NCBI RefSeq assembly: GCF_041358175.1
Contig: NZ_JBGKBE010000006.1
Span: 118,945-182,944 of the forward strand
DNA: 64,000 bases
Source of the DNA: Muriicola sp041358175
Lineage (GTDB): Bacteria > Bacteroidota > Bacteroidia > Flavobacteriales > Flavobacteriaceae
Direction: 5' to 3'
Part shown: positions 42,699 through 51,940 of the stretch, one piece after another
How positions within the stretch are numbered: position 1 is the first letter of the stretch
How the letters are laid out: each line of letters starts with the position of its first letter
Made by a program: the position numbers and the translations under genes
Notes under the pieces: model-generated
The model's database searches: none
What the model was told of the DNA's origin: nothing
The model's input: the letters and a program-made list of their open reading frames with translations, nothing else

Positions 42699-43802
42699 TT
42701 ATTGAAACTGCAACTGTGGATTTTTCCCCAGTTCTTTTAAATGTCTGAAGTGCGAAATTATGGCTTTTCTGGTAGTTTTATACTCATTATAAGGCAAATT
42801 AAACTCCTTAGCCGTTTCTTTCACAATTTTGGAGATTTTTGTGTAATGGATATGACTGATGTTAGGGAAGATATGATGTTCAACCTGATGGTTGAGTCCG
42901 CCGGTAAACCAATTGACAATCTTATTTTTGGTTCCAAAGTTTACTGTAGTAAACAACTGGTGAATAGCCCAGGTGTTTTTCATTGATCCGTCTTTCTCAG
43001 GTAAGGGGGTCTCTGCTTCATCCACCACATGTGCCAGTTGGAATACAACACTGAGAATAACACCTGCGACGTAATGCATAATAAAAAACCCGAGAAGGAT
43101 TTTCCACCAGGCAATATTCAGAAATATCATTGGGAGGACGATCCAGATGGTGACATATATTGCTTTTGTAGCAAGTAATACACTCCAGTTCAGGAAGGGG
43201 TTTGGAAACTTGCCATATGACAACTTCCTTTTAGTGTATCTGTACATCTGCATAAAATCGGTTGTAATGGCCCAGTTAAAGGTAAGTAAGCCGTATAGTA
43301 ATACAGAATAGAAATGTTGAAATCTGTGAAATCGGTGCCATTTCGCATGTTTGGAAAAGCGTAATACCCGACCTGCTTCGAGGTCTTCATCGTGATTGTG
43401 GATATTCGTATAGGTATGATGCAGTACATTGTGTTGTACCTGCCAGTTATATACATTTCCGGCAAGGATGTATATACTGCTGCCCATGAGTTTATTTACC
43501 CATTTTTTGGTTGAGTAGGAACCGTGATTGCCATCGTGCATCACATTCATCCCTACGCCGGCCATACCAACTCCCATAGTAATCGTAAGTAATAGGTTAG
43601 CCCAGTTGGGCAGGTTTAATGTCAGGATTAGAAAATAAGGTGCGAGAAAAAGGGAAAACATAACAGCGGTTTTAAGGTGCAGCCGCCAGTTCCCGGTCTT
43701 TTTTAAATTGTTCTCTGCGAAATAATCATTGACCCGTTTATTAAGGGTCCTGAAGAATTTGGCTGAGTCCTTTCTTGAAAATTTAATTGTTTGATTCTCC
43801 AT
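42699..43802 (-). CDS. Membrane fatty acid desaturase
   Basis: A 367-residue integral-membrane di-iron enzyme with the three His boxes of acyl-lipid/acyl-CoA desaturases: MHDGNHGSY, QHNVLHHTYTN and NHQVEHHIFPN. Hydrophobic stretches lie around residues 47-95 and 205-260. It inserts a double bond into fatty acyl chains with oxygen. The HQVEHH third box, lacking an N-terminal cytochrome b5 domain, resembles front-end/linoleoyl-CoA type sequences, so the position of the double bond is uncertain. It may be cotranscribed with the following aminotransferase. Confidence 0.92.
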   Translation of the reverse strand: MENQTIKFSRKDSAKFFRTLNKRVNDYFAENNLKKTGNWRLHLKTAVMFSLFLAPYFLILTLNLPNWANLLLTITMGVGMAGVGMNVMHDGNHGSYSTKKWVNKLMGSSIYILAGNVYNWQVQHNVLHHTYTNIHNHDEDLEAGRVLRFSKHAKWHRFHRFQHFYSVLLYGLLTFNWAITTDFMQMYRYTKRKLSYGKFPNPFLNWSVLLATKAIYVTIWIVLPMIFLNIAWWKILLGFFIMHYVAGVILSVVFQLAHVVDEAETPLPEKDGSMKNTWAIHQLFTTVNFGTKNKIVNWFTGGLNHQVEHHIFPNISHIHYTKISKIVKETAKEFNLPYNEYKTTRKAIISHFRHLKELGKNPQLQFQ

Positions 43803-43895
43803 AATAGTACTAAAAGCCGTAAAGATAACGTAATATGTTGCTATTTAATGCCCGTCATGTCATAAAATTAGATTAAAAAGTGATTTGAATTGTGG

Positions 43896-43903
43896 TATTT
43901 TTG
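43896..43903 (+). promoter_or_regulatory. Putative -7 box of rsmG
   Basis: TATTTTTG fits TAnnTTTG and lies 18 bases before the rsmG ATG. The context GTGGTATTTTTGG is the same as before nqrA. Confidence 0.5.
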
Positions 43904-43921
43904 GTCAGGAAATCACCTTAT

Positions 43922-44557
43922 ATGGATGCGACTTTAATTAGAAAATACTTCCTTGATCTTACGGCTTTACAGCAACAACAATTCGAGAATTTAGGTGAAC
44001 TTTACCAGGACTGGAATAAAAAAATCAATGTGGTATCACGTAAAGACATCGATGAGCTTTACCTGAGACATGTGTTGCATTCACTGGGGATTGCCAAAGT
44101 GATGTCTTTCCTTCCCGGAGCGCAGGTCCTCGATGTGGGTACGGGCGGTGGATTTCCGGGAATACCACTGGCAATTCTCTTCCCTGAAACTCAGTTTACC
44201 CTGGTAGATTCCATTGGAAAGAAAGTTAAAGTAGTTGAGGAAGTGGCAGATGGATTGGGATTACAAAACGTCACGGTAAAAAATATGCGTGTTGAAGGAC
44301 TTCAGCTTCAGTTTGATTTTATTGTGAGTAGAGCTGTAGCTGCCATGCCAACATTTGTGCATTGGGTGAGAGGAAAAATAAAAAAGGAATCGAGTCACTC
44401 TCTGAAGAATGGCATTCTGTATTTAAAAGGGGGGGATTTAACAGAGGAATTAAAGACCTACAGAAATACACAGATCTTTGATCTTTCCGATTATTTTTCA
44501 GAGGACTTTTTTATATCAAAGAAGGTCGTTTACCTGCCTTTGAAATATAAAGGATAA
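43922..44557 (+). CDS. rsmG: 16S rRNA (guanine(527)-N(7))-methyltransferase RsmG
   Basis: RsmG (GidB) methylates N7 of G527 in 16S rRNA. The 211-residue protein has the N-terminal helix LIRKYFLDLTALQQQQFENL, KINVVSRKD, the SAM loop VLDVGTGGGFPGIPLAI, TLVDSIGKK, and VSRAVAAMP. I use the ATG for MDATLIRKYF as homologues start there; an upstream TTG would place the promoter box inside the gene. It is monocistronic. Confidence 0.95.
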   Translation: MDATLIRKYFLDLTALQQQQFENLGELYQDWNKKINVVSRKDIDELYLRHVLHSLGIAKVMSFLPGAQVLDVGTGGGFPGIPLAILFPETQFTLVDSIGKKVKVVEEVADGLGLQNVTVKNMRVEGLQLQFDFIVSRAVAAMPTFVHWVRGKIKKESSHSLKNGILYLKGGDLTEELKTYRNTQIFDLSDYFSEDFFISKKVVYLPLKYKG

Positions 44558-44686
44558 CTACATAGTTAGCATGGAGAGATAACAATATCTGCACTTTCGG
44601 GCGTACTTTTTTATTGCCTGGTAGAGGCGATTGAATTTCGACATAATCATTCCCTGAGAATTGTTAATGGCAACTGAATTCTTCAT
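44558..44686 (-). CDS. Candidate small ORF (42 aa, basic)
   Basis: Between rsmG and the P5C dehydrogenase gene the minus strand has an ATG-to-TAG frame of 42 codons beginning MKNSVAINNSQG and ending YCYLSMLTM. The product is basic in the middle (AIKKYARKCRYC). The TAG ends exactly one base after the convergent rsmG stop. An AT-rich stretch precedes it. Nothing else supports it; it may be chance. Confidence 0.3.
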   Translation of the reverse strand: MKNSVAINNSQGMIMSKFNRLYQAIKKYARKCRYCYLSMLTM

Positions 44687-44789
44687 ACGAATTGATTTTA
44701 TTTTATAAATTTACAAAAAAATTACTTTAAATTAACGTTAACTTTACATTAAAAGTATCTCAGCTTTATAAATATTTCAAATTTTAAAT

Positions 44790-44824
44790 AAAAAAACCCC
44801 TAATAATCAACGCCTTAGGGGTTT
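44790..44824 (-). terminator. Terminator after P5C dehydrogenase gene
   Basis: On the minus strand AAACCCCTAA pairs with TTAGGGGTTT, followed by TTTTATTTA. It lies 22 bases after the gene's stop. Read on the plus strand it is a hairpin without a long T run. Confidence 0.85.
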
Positions 44825-44845
44825 AGTTATAAGTGGATTCTGTTT

Positions 44846-46474
44846 TTATCCCATAAATGGATATCGATAATCTTCCGGACTAACAAAGGTTTCTTTAATC
44901 AGTCTGGGGCTAACCCATCTAAGCAAGTTTTGAGCAGAACCTGCCTTGTCGTTGGTTCCTGAGGCTCGGGCTCCACCAAAGGGTTGCTGTCCTACAACAG
45001 CTCCTGTAGGTTTATCATTGATGTAGAAGTTTCCGGCGCAATTTTGCAAGGCCTTGGTTGCCTGTTCAATAGCATAACGATCCGTAGACATCACTGCACC
45101 GGTAAGGGCGTATGGGGATGTTGTATCAACCAGTCCCAGCGTCTCATTCCAGTCTTCATCCTTGTATACATATACGGTAACTACAGGCCCGAATAATTCT
45201 GTTTCCATAGTGACATAATGCGGGTCGGTAGTTAAAATAACTGTGGGTTCAATAAAATAACCCTTCGACTTATCGTATCCGCCACCGGCAAAAATGGATG
45301 CTTCCTTGTCCTTTTTTGCCCTATCGATATAGGATGCCAGTTTGTCAAATGCCCCTTCGTGAATAACAGCAGTAATAAAGTTCTTCATGTCTTCAGGTGA
45401 GCCCGGAGCATTAAAAGAAGCAAGGTCTTTCTTCACTTCTGCAAGAATAGTTTCCGCGGTGGATTCGGGCAGATACACCCTTGAAGCTGCGCTACATTTC
45501 TGTCCCTGGAATTCAAAAGCCCCGCGGACGATAGCTGTCGCAACCTGTTTTGGTTTCGCTGTCGGGTGAGCCAGGATAAAGTCTTTCCCTCCGGTTTCTC
45601 CAACAATTCGGGGATAGGTTTTATAAGTATGGATGTTGTTTCCTATTTGTGTCCATAAACTTTTAAAGACATCAGTAGATCCGGTAAAATGAAGTCCGGA
45701 AAAATCGGGATGAGACAGGATGGTCTCTGTGATCATTACCGGATCTCCGTAGATTACGTTGATCACCCCGTCAGGCAAGCCTGCTTCCTTAAATACGTCT
45801 ACGAGTATTTTTGCTGAGAAGATCTGACTGTCACTGGGTTTCCAGACCACTACATTGCCCATCATCGCCGCACTTGCAGGAAGATTTCCGGCGATGGCCG
45901 TAAAATTGAATGGTGTAATGGCATAGACAAAGCCTTCCAAAGGCCGATATTCTACCCGGTTCCAGATCCCTTCCGCAGAATCGGGCTGCTCCTGATAGAT
46001 CTGAGACATATACTCCACATTAAAACGAAGGAAGTCGATAAACTCACAGGCCGCATCAATTTCAGCCTGATGTATGGTTTTCGACTGGGCAATCATTGTT
46101 GCAGCATTGATCTTAGCCCTGTAGGGTCCGGCAACTAATTCAGCTGTCTTAAGGAAAATTGCTGCACGTTGCTCCCAGCTGAGGTTTGCCCATGCTTCCC
46201 TTGCTTCCAATCCTGTTTCAATAGCCTGAGTTACATGTTTTTTTTCGGCAAGATGGTACTCACCTACCTGTTTTTTATGATCATGGGGAGGAGAGAGGGG
46301 TTTGGTATTTCCCGTCCTGATTTCTTCGGATCCGATGTAAAGAGGAATGTCTTCGTTTCCGTTGTAATATGTTTTGTATTGTACAAGAACCGCTTCCCTT
46401 TCCGGAGTTCCGGGAGCATAGCTTTTTATCGGTTCATTAATCGCTATTGGTACCTGAAAAAATCCTTTACCCAT
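44846..46474 (-). CDS. pruA: L-glutamate gamma-semialdehyde (1-pyrroline-5-carboxylate) dehydrogenase
   Basis: The 542-residue aldehyde dehydrogenase matches the free-standing P5C dehydrogenase family of proline catabolism, which oxidises glutamate semialdehyde to glutamate with NAD+. Motifs: VVWKPSDSQIFSA, GLHFTGSTDVF, the catalytic Glu in RIVGETGGKDFIL, the nucleophile Cys in FQGQKCSAASRVYLP, and FGPVVTVYVYKDED. No putA or prodh gene is adjacent. It has its own promoter box and terminator. Confidence 0.95.
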   Translation of the reverse strand: MGKGFFQVPIAINEPIKSYAPGTPEREAVLVQYKTYYNGNEDIPLYIGSEEIRTGNTKPLSPPHDHKKQVGEYHLAEKKHVTQAIETGLEAREAWANLSWEQRAAIFLKTAELVAGPYRAKINAATMIAQSKTIHQAEIDAACEFIDFLRFNVEYMSQIYQEQPDSAEGIWNRVEYRPLEGFVYAITPFNFTAIAGNLPASAAMMGNVVVWKPSDSQIFSAKILVDVFKEAGLPDGVINVIYGDPVMITETILSHPDFSGLHFTGSTDVFKSLWTQIGNNIHTYKTYPRIVGETGGKDFILAHPTAKPKQVATAIVRGAFEFQGQKCSAASRVYLPESTAETILAEVKKDLASFNAPGSPEDMKNFITAVIHEGAFDKLASYIDRAKKDKEASIFAGGGYDKSKGYFIEPTVILTTDPHYVTMETELFGPVVTVYVYKDEDWNETLGLVDTTSPYALTGAVMSTDRYAIEQATKALQNCAGNFYINDKPTGAVVGQQPFGGARASGTNDKAGSAQNLLRWVSPRLIKETFVSPEDYRYPFMG

Positions 46475-46502
46475 GATTTAGATAGTTTAGTTTAAAATCA
46501 TG

Positions 46503-46510
46503 CAAAGGTA
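46503..46510 (-). promoter_or_regulatory. Putative -7 box of pruA
   Basis: TACCTTTG on the minus strand fits TAnnTTTG and lies 28 bases before the start codon. Confidence 0.5.
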
Positions 46511-46556
46511 CTAAAAGAAGGAAGCTTTATAAAATACTTAGAGAGGGAAAAATGAC

Positions 46557-46943
46557 TTAATTTAAGGCAAATGGAGCACTGAATTTAAATACGGGAACGT
46601 AGACCCTGAATTTCTCTGTGGTCGTAAAATTAACCATGTTAAAATAGCCCTTCATTGAGCCGATAGGAGATGATAACAGACACCCGGAACTATAGGTGTG
46701 AGACTGCCCTGGTTTGATTACCGGTTTTTTGCCTATTACACCTTCTCCATCGAGAATTTCCATCTCGTTCAGGGCATCGAAGATCTGCCAATGACGAGAA
46801 GTGAGTTGTACAGAGTGTTTGCTCTGATTTTCTATACTTATTGTATATCCGAAGGCGAAATGCGTTTTATAGTTTTTAAAGAAAGTACCTTCAAAACTTG
46901 TCGCAACAGAAATTTTTATCCCTTTGGTAACCTGTGTAATCAT
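46557..46943 (-). CDS. apaG: ApaG domain protein
   Basis: A 128-residue single-domain protein of fibronectin type III-like fold. The conserved signature is visible: GYTISIENQSKHSVQLTSRHW, GEGVIGKKPVIKPGQSHTYSSG and GSMKGYFNM. ApaG mutants in Salmonella and others affect cobalt/magnesium handling, but the molecular role is unresolved. I chose the ATG for MITQVTKG, two codons inside the longest frame, to match homologues. It lies downstream of the T9SS plug gene, at a distance of about 220 bases. Confidence 0.93.
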   Translation of the reverse strand: MITQVTKGIKISVATSFEGTFFKNYKTHFAFGYTISIENQSKHSVQLTSRHWQIFDALNEMEILDGEGVIGKKPVIKPGQSHTYSSGCLLSSPIGSMKGYFNMVNFTTTEKFRVYVPVFKFSAPFALN

Positions 46944-47164
46944 CTTCACGTCTTCTATAGTTCTTCTGTTTGTTTCTTTAAGCGATTGGCTTCCTGAGCT
47001 TCACCTATTTTAAGGTGTCAAAAGATATGGTTTTCAATCGAAATAGAAATATCCTGTTAATCAGGAAACTTGTACCAGGCAAGATAATAAATATGCCCAA
47101 TGGCCGGTAGATTTATAAAAAATATTCGGTGTAGCGGTAATTTTCCCTGCTCAACCTGAATATC

Positions 47165-48409
47165 CTAGTTTGTAATAGTGCTCGAATTTGCAGTACCTAT
47201 CCCGATGATTCCGTCGTAAAGGTCCCCGAAATCCCTGTAGTATACCAGGATCAGATAACTGTTTTCGGTAAAGTGAAAATTGCCGCCTACCGCATTGAGA
47301 TCTACCTGTCCATCTGCTCGTTTTAACGCATAAGAGTAGTTGTAGAAACCCTGCTTAAGGAGAAGGGTAGCTTCCATATTCCCAGTGGTTTCATTATAGC
47401 TCATTTTATTTTCCTCTTCCAGGGCATAATTATTAAACTTCCCATAGATAAAAACCTCGTCAAGGCCAAGGCGTTCTGTATACGGTAACGTAAAGTGAAC
47501 TTCCGTGTATTCTGCTTCGCGTGAAACTTCTTCCCCCTGCAGGGTTCTGATAAGAAAGTCGCCATTGATATCAGGGAAATAGGTGTACTCCCTATCGTAT
47601 CTGAAAATATCTGGGAAGAGGTAATGCTGGTACAGATCCTCAAATTCGATCCTCGAAATGGCCGCCGTTGGCGCTCTCAGATCACTGGTATCAAAATTTA
47701 GGAATTCGTTCCCCCCTAAAAAGCTTGTCTCCTTATCATATTTATATACCAAAGAATTGCCCAGAACATACTGTGGCCTGATATTCTGTAACATCGAATG
47801 CCACTGGTAATTCTGAATAATGGCTACTTTAATCTCTTTTATAGGATTGACCCAGGGAAAGCCTGCTGAATTGATCTCAAATTGAACCGATTGACGCTCG
47901 TCAAGAAAATTGAAATCCCGCGATCTTTTGACCACAGCACCTACATTTACCAGGTCCCGATATACGACAAATCGTCTCGAAAACTGTAATTGGTATGAAC
48001 TGTTATATACCTCAAGTATATAGTTTCCACTTACTTTTAGCCTGACGTTGGCATTTGGAATGGTGAGCTGGTAGTTGGAATAGGGTTGAAGGGTGTTGTA
48101 GCTATTTTCGTAATTGATGATACGTTGGTTATCCATCCCGCTCAGGTACTGGGACTTTAAAAGTTGTGACTTTGTCCAGTCATAATTACAATGCACAATA
48201 GAATAATAGTAGTCCTGTTCTGTTGCAAGAAGGTCGTCGAATTCCAGGAATAGCTGATCCCCTAACTGAATCACCGGAAATTGTTCTTCGGTTGCCCCTT
48301 TGAAAATAATAGTTTTTATATTTTCAGGAGGATTCACTTCCTCTTGAACCTGGGTAAAACCCTGAACTACAACCAAGCAGAAAATAAATTGTTTAAGATT
48401 TAGGCGCAT
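47165..48409 (-). CDS. Type IX secretion system plug protein (DUF5103)
   Basis: I start at MRLNLKQFIF, which puts a signal peptide at the N-terminus; an earlier ATG/GTG frame would extend over the promoter. The mature protein has two beta-sandwich regions (PPENIKTIIFKGATEEQFPV at the start; YTERLGLDEVFIYGKFNNY with FYNYSYAL near the end). This family (DUF5103) includes the Plug protein, which closes the periplasmic end of the SprA outer-membrane pore of the type IX secretion system in Flavobacterium johnsoniae. So this is the third T9SS/gliding gene in the window. Product 414 residues. Confidence 0.88.
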   Translation of the reverse strand: MRLNLKQFIFCLVVVQGFTQVQEEVNPPENIKTIIFKGATEEQFPVIQLGDQLFLEFDDLLATEQDYYYSIVHCNYDWTKSQLLKSQYLSGMDNQRIINYENSYNTLQPYSNYQLTIPNANVRLKVSGNYILEVYNSSYQLQFSRRFVVYRDLVNVGAVVKRSRDFNFLDERQSVQFEINSAGFPWVNPIKEIKVAIIQNYQWHSMLQNIRPQYVLGNSLVYKYDKETSFLGGNEFLNFDTSDLRAPTAAISRIEFEDLYQHYLFPDIFRYDREYTYFPDINGDFLIRTLQGEEVSREAEYTEVHFTLPYTERLGLDEVFIYGKFNNYALEEENKMSYNETTGNMEATLLLKQGFYNYSYALKRADGQVDLNAVGGNFHFTENSYLILVYYRDFGDLYDGIIGIGTANSSTITN

Positions 48410-48428
48410 TATCAGGCTAAATTTGAAC

Positions 48429-48436
48429 CAAAGGTA
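48429..48436 (-). promoter_or_regulatory. Putative -7 box of the plug gene
   Basis: TACCTTTG on the minus strand fits TAnnTTTG and lies 19 bases before the plug start codon. Confidence 0.5.
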
Positions 48437-48519
48437 AACAAAAACCATGCCCACGAAAGTCACATCGGTGTAATGCCCAAATTTATAGGCAATAATTATG
48501 AAAACTTTCTTTTAAGTGG

Positions 48520-48527
48520 TATTTTTG
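48520..48527 (+). promoter_or_regulatory. Putative -7 box of the nqr operon
   Basis: TATTTTTG fits TAnnTTTG and lies 35 bases before the nqrA ATG. It supports the choice of the later nqrA start, as it lies inside the longer open frame. Confidence 0.55.
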
Positions 48528-48562
48528 GGCAAATTTTTATAACCATAAAAGGGTTCTGTTTC

Positions 48563-49915
48563 ATGTCAAAAGACATTCGAATTAAAAAGGGGTTAAATAT
48601 CAACCTGGTAGGTGCCGCGGAACCTACGACTTCCAAAGCCGCACTGAGCAATGTATACGCCATAAACCTTTCTGACTTTCACGGCATGACGCCAAAAATG
48701 ATAGTAAAAGAAGGTGCAGAAGTGAAAGCCGGCGAACCCCTGTTTTACAATAAGAAAGTTGAATCCATGATGTTCGTCTCCCCTGTCAGTGGGGAGCTTA
48801 TTGAAATTGAACGCGGGGCAAGAAGAAGAATCCTGAGAATAAAAATACTTGCTGACAAAGAACAGGAAAGTATAACACATAAAACACCTGAGCTGGATAA
48901 AGTTTCAGGAGCCGAATTAAAAAGCTTTTTGTTGCAATCAGGATGCTGGCCATTTATCAAGCAAAGACCTTATGATCTGATTGCAGATCCTGAAACGACA
49001 CCAAAGTCGGTTTTTATCTCCGGCTTCAATACCGGTCCCCTGGCTGCGGATATGGAATATGTACTTGCTGGACGGGAAAAAGAAATTCAGGCGGCACTTA
49101 CCGCCCTCGGGAAACTAACACCCGGGTCGGTTCATGTTTCCGTAAAAGCTTCCGGTAATTCTATTTTCGCTGCTATGGATGGAATAGAATTGCATAAGGT
49201 ATCTGGCCCACATCCGGCAGGATTGGTGGGGACTCAGATCAATAAAATAGATCCGATAAACAAAGGAGAAAGAGTTTGGACTGTAGGTGCAGCAGACCTG
49301 GTCATCATCGGTGAGGCCCTGCTCACAGGGAAGTTTAATGCCGAACGCCTGATTGCCCTGGCAGGATCTTCGATTAAAAAGCCACAGTATTATAAAACCA
49401 GAATAGGAGCGGAGGTAGCTACTTTCCTTTATGCAAGCGGAGTCAACGATAAGAATTTTAGGGTTATTAACGGAGATGTTCTAACGGGATCTAAAACCCG
49501 TCAGGACGGTCATCTTGGTTTTTACAACTCGACGGTATCAGCCATCCCTGAGGGCGATGATTACGAATTGTTTGGATGGAATAAACCTGTGTTTGACAAA
49601 ATTTCAACTACCAGAGCACTGACATTCTCCTGGTTTCAGCCAAAGAAAAAATACGACCTTGATACCAATACCAACGGAGAGCACAGGGCTTTTGTGGTAA
49701 CGGGGCAATACGAAGAGGTATTTCCAATGGATATCTACCCCCTGCAGCTTTTAAAAGCCTGTATGGTTAAAGACCTGGATGAAATGGAGCAACTGGGCTT
49801 GTACGAAGTGATCCCGGAAGACTTTTCCCTGACTGAATTTATTTGTATTTCAAAACAACCACACCAGCAGATCATTAGAGAAGGATTGGACTTATTACAC
49901 AAAGAAATTGGATAA
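48563..49915 (+). CDS. nqrA: Na+-translocating NADH-quinone reductase subunit A
   Basis: NqrA is the peripheral quinone-site subunit of the Na+-pumping NADH:quinone oxidoreductase. The 450-residue protein begins MSKDIRIKKGLNINLVGAAE and has AEVKAGEPLFYNKK and GGLVGT-like segment (HPAGLVGTQINKI). An open frame runs 30 codons upstream, but the promoter box at 48520 and the homologous start favour this ATG. It heads the nqrABCDEF operon, whose electron acceptor is likely menaquinone. Confidence 0.96.
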   Translation: MSKDIRIKKGLNINLVGAAEPTTSKAALSNVYAINLSDFHGMTPKMIVKEGAEVKAGEPLFYNKKVESMMFVSPVSGELIEIERGARRRILRIKILADKEQESITHKTPELDKVSGAELKSFLLQSGCWPFIKQRPYDLIADPETTPKSVFISGFNTGPLAADMEYVLAGREKEIQAALTALGKLTPGSVHVSVKASGNSIFAAMDGIELHKVSGPHPAGLVGTQINKIDPINKGERVWTVGAADLVIIGEALLTGKFNAERLIALAGSSIKKPQYYKTRIGAEVATFLYASGVNDKNFRVINGDVLTGSKTRQDGHLGFYNSTVSAIPEGDDYELFGWNKPVFDKISTTRALTFSWFQPKKKYDLDTNTNGEHRAFVVTGQYEEVFPMDIYPLQLLKACMVKDLDEMEQLGLYEVIPEDFSLTEFICISKQPHQQIIREGLDLLHKEIG

Positions 49916-49917
49916 GA

Positions 49918-51192
49918 ATGAGAGACAAGAGACTGACGTTTAAAAAGAGATTGCACATCCTGAAACATCATTTCCGGGATAAAAAGATGGCGCCGGCTTT
50001 TAACGCCTTCCACACCTTTTTATTTACCCCGGATGAAACTACACATTCTGGCAGTCACATCAGGGCGGCGGATGATTTGAAACGGACGATGAATACTGTG
50101 ATCATGGCATTGATTCCGGTTCTGTTATTTTCCATGTTCAATGCAGGTTACCAGCATTATTCAGCTGTCAATGGATTTCCGGAAAACTTTTCAGTTTGGA
50201 ACGACTTTATCACCTGGGATAACTTCTGGATCGGAATTATTAAAGTTTTACCCCTTGTAGTAGTCTCCTACGGGGTAGGACTATTGGTTGAATTTATTTT
50301 TGCTGTGATAAAGGGTCATGAGGTGGAAGAAGGATATCTGGTGACAGGTATGCTTGTGCCCCTCATTGTCCCTATCGACACTCCACTATGGATGCTGGCG
50401 GTTGCCGTAGTATTTGGTGTGGTTATAGGAAAAGAAGTGTTTGGAGGTACAGGGATGAATATCCTCAATCCGGCCTTAACCATTCGTGCCTTCCTTTTCT
50501 TTGCCTATCCTACCTGGATGAGTGGAGACAAGGTATGGGTCTATGAGGGAATGGAAAGGGCAGGAACTCCCGATGCAATTTCCGGAGAAACCATTTTAGG
50601 GTATCTGGCCCAGAATGGAGGAGACCAGTTTTCCTACACGGTTTCTGATATGTTCTTTGGATTTATTCCGGGTTCAGTAGGTGAAACCTCAGCCTTCCTC
50701 ATCTTGCTGGGAGGGCTATTTCTGATCTTTAGTAAGATCGCCAGTTGGAGGATCATGGTAAGTGCCGTGGCAGGTGCCCTGGCAATGGGTCTTATTTTCA
50801 ATGGCGTAGTTGATGCGGGCTGGATCACGGAAACAAGTAAATTCTACGGACTGATGAGTTTTGATTTCTGGAAACATCTGATCGTGGGCGGACTCGCTTT
50901 CGGGATTGTCTATATGGCTACCGACCCGGTGACTGGTTCACAGACAAACAGGGGTAAATGGATTTACGGCTTCTTGATCGGATTTATTTCGGTTATGATC
51001 CGCGTATTTAATCCGGCTTACCCTGAAGGTGTATTCCTCGCCATTTTATTGATGAACGTATTTGCACCAACCATAGATCATTACGTAGTTCGAGGCAATG
51101 TCAGAAGGAGATTAAAACGATTTAAGAATGCAGTGATCCTGCCAAAGGATACAGAAGAAAAAGAGGCTGCGCTTAAAGTTGAAACCATATAG
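49918..51192 (+). CDS. nqrB: Na+-translocating NADH-quinone reductase subunit B
   Basis: A 424-residue integral membrane subunit with about ten hydrophobic segments; it carries a covalent FMN and riboflavin and forms part of the sodium path. Motifs: GKEVFGGTGMNILNPALT and the predicted FMN site near residue 225, which reads AISGETILGYL. The usual flavinylation consensus is S/T-G-A-T, so Glu replaces Ala just before the acceptor Thr; this is noted as a finding. It starts two bases after nqrA. Confidence 0.95.
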   Translation: MRDKRLTFKKRLHILKHHFRDKKMAPAFNAFHTFLFTPDETTHSGSHIRAADDLKRTMNTVIMALIPVLLFSMFNAGYQHYSAVNGFPENFSVWNDFITWDNFWIGIIKVLPLVVVSYGVGLLVEFIFAVIKGHEVEEGYLVTGMLVPLIVPIDTPLWMLAVAVVFGVVIGKEVFGGTGMNILNPALTIRAFLFFAYPTWMSGDKVWVYEGMERAGTPDAISGETILGYLAQNGGDQFSYTVSDMFFGFIPGSVGETSAFLILLGGLFLIFSKIASWRIMVSAVAGALAMGLIFNGVVDAGWITETSKFYGLMSFDFWKHLIVGGLAFGIVYMATDPVTGSQTNRGKWIYGFLIGFISVMIRVFNPAYPEGVFLAILLMNVFAPTIDHYVVRGNVRRRLKRFKNAVILPKDTEEKEAALKVETI

Positions 51193-51195
51193 CTC

Positions 51196-51939
51196 ATGAA
51201 TAAAGAAAATAATTTATACACTGTACTTTTTGCCTGTGCAATGGTTATTGTGGTGGGTACTATTCTGGCTTATCTGGCCTCTGCCCTTAGTGGGAAGATC
51301 AAAGAGAATGAGCGCTTCGAAAAGCAACAGAATATACTTTACGCGATGGGCGTCAATGAAAATGAAGATGAAGGCAGCGTAAATTTTGTACCGGCAGATG
51401 TGGTAGAACAGGAGTTCAAGACCTATATCACCAAACAATTAGTAATTGAAGGGGATAAGATCACGGAAAACGATGAGGCATATTTGATCGATCTCAAAAA
51501 AGAACTGGATAAATTAAAGAATGGAGCAACTCCTCAGTTGCCTGTTTATGTTGGAGATAAAGACGGAGAAACCTTCTACATCGTTCCGATGTACGGCAAA
51601 GGACTGTGGGATGCGATCTGGGGATTTATGGCTCTGGATAAAAATATGGTCGTACAAGGCGTGTATTTTGATCATAAGGCTGAAACTCCCGGTCTGGGTG
51701 CCAATATCAAGCAACGTTATTTCATGGACGATTTTACAGGAGAAAGTATCCTGAACGGCTCAAATTATGCAGGCATTAAGGTGATTAAAGGGAATAATGA
51801 TCCTGTGAATAACATTAAAGACGACAATGAGGTAGATGCTCTTGCAGGAGCGACTATAACCGGGAATGGAGTCTCAGCGATGATCTCTAAGACGGTGACT
51901 CTATACAAGGACTATTTTGAATCAATAAGAACTCAATAA
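51196..51939 (+). CDS. nqrC: Na+-translocating NADH-quinone reductase subunit C
   Basis: A 247-residue subunit with one N-terminal membrane segment (VLFACAMVIVVGTILAYLA) and a periplasmic FMN-binding domain. The attachment motif DALAGATITGNGVSAM places the flavinylated threonine at about T220. FMN is attached by ApbE, encoded downstream. It lies three bases after nqrB. Confidence 0.96.
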   Translation: MNKENNLYTVLFACAMVIVVGTILAYLASALSGKIKENERFEKQQNILYAMGVNENEDEGSVNFVPADVVEQEFKTYITKQLVIEGDKITENDEAYLIDLKKELDKLKNGATPQLPVYVGDKDGETFYIVPMYGKGLWDAIWGFMALDKNMVVQGVYFDHKAETPGLGANIKQRYFMDDFTGESILNGSNYAGIKVIKGNNDPVNNIKDDNEVDALAGATITGNGVSAMISKTVTLYKDYFESIRTQ

Positions 51940-51940
51940 G

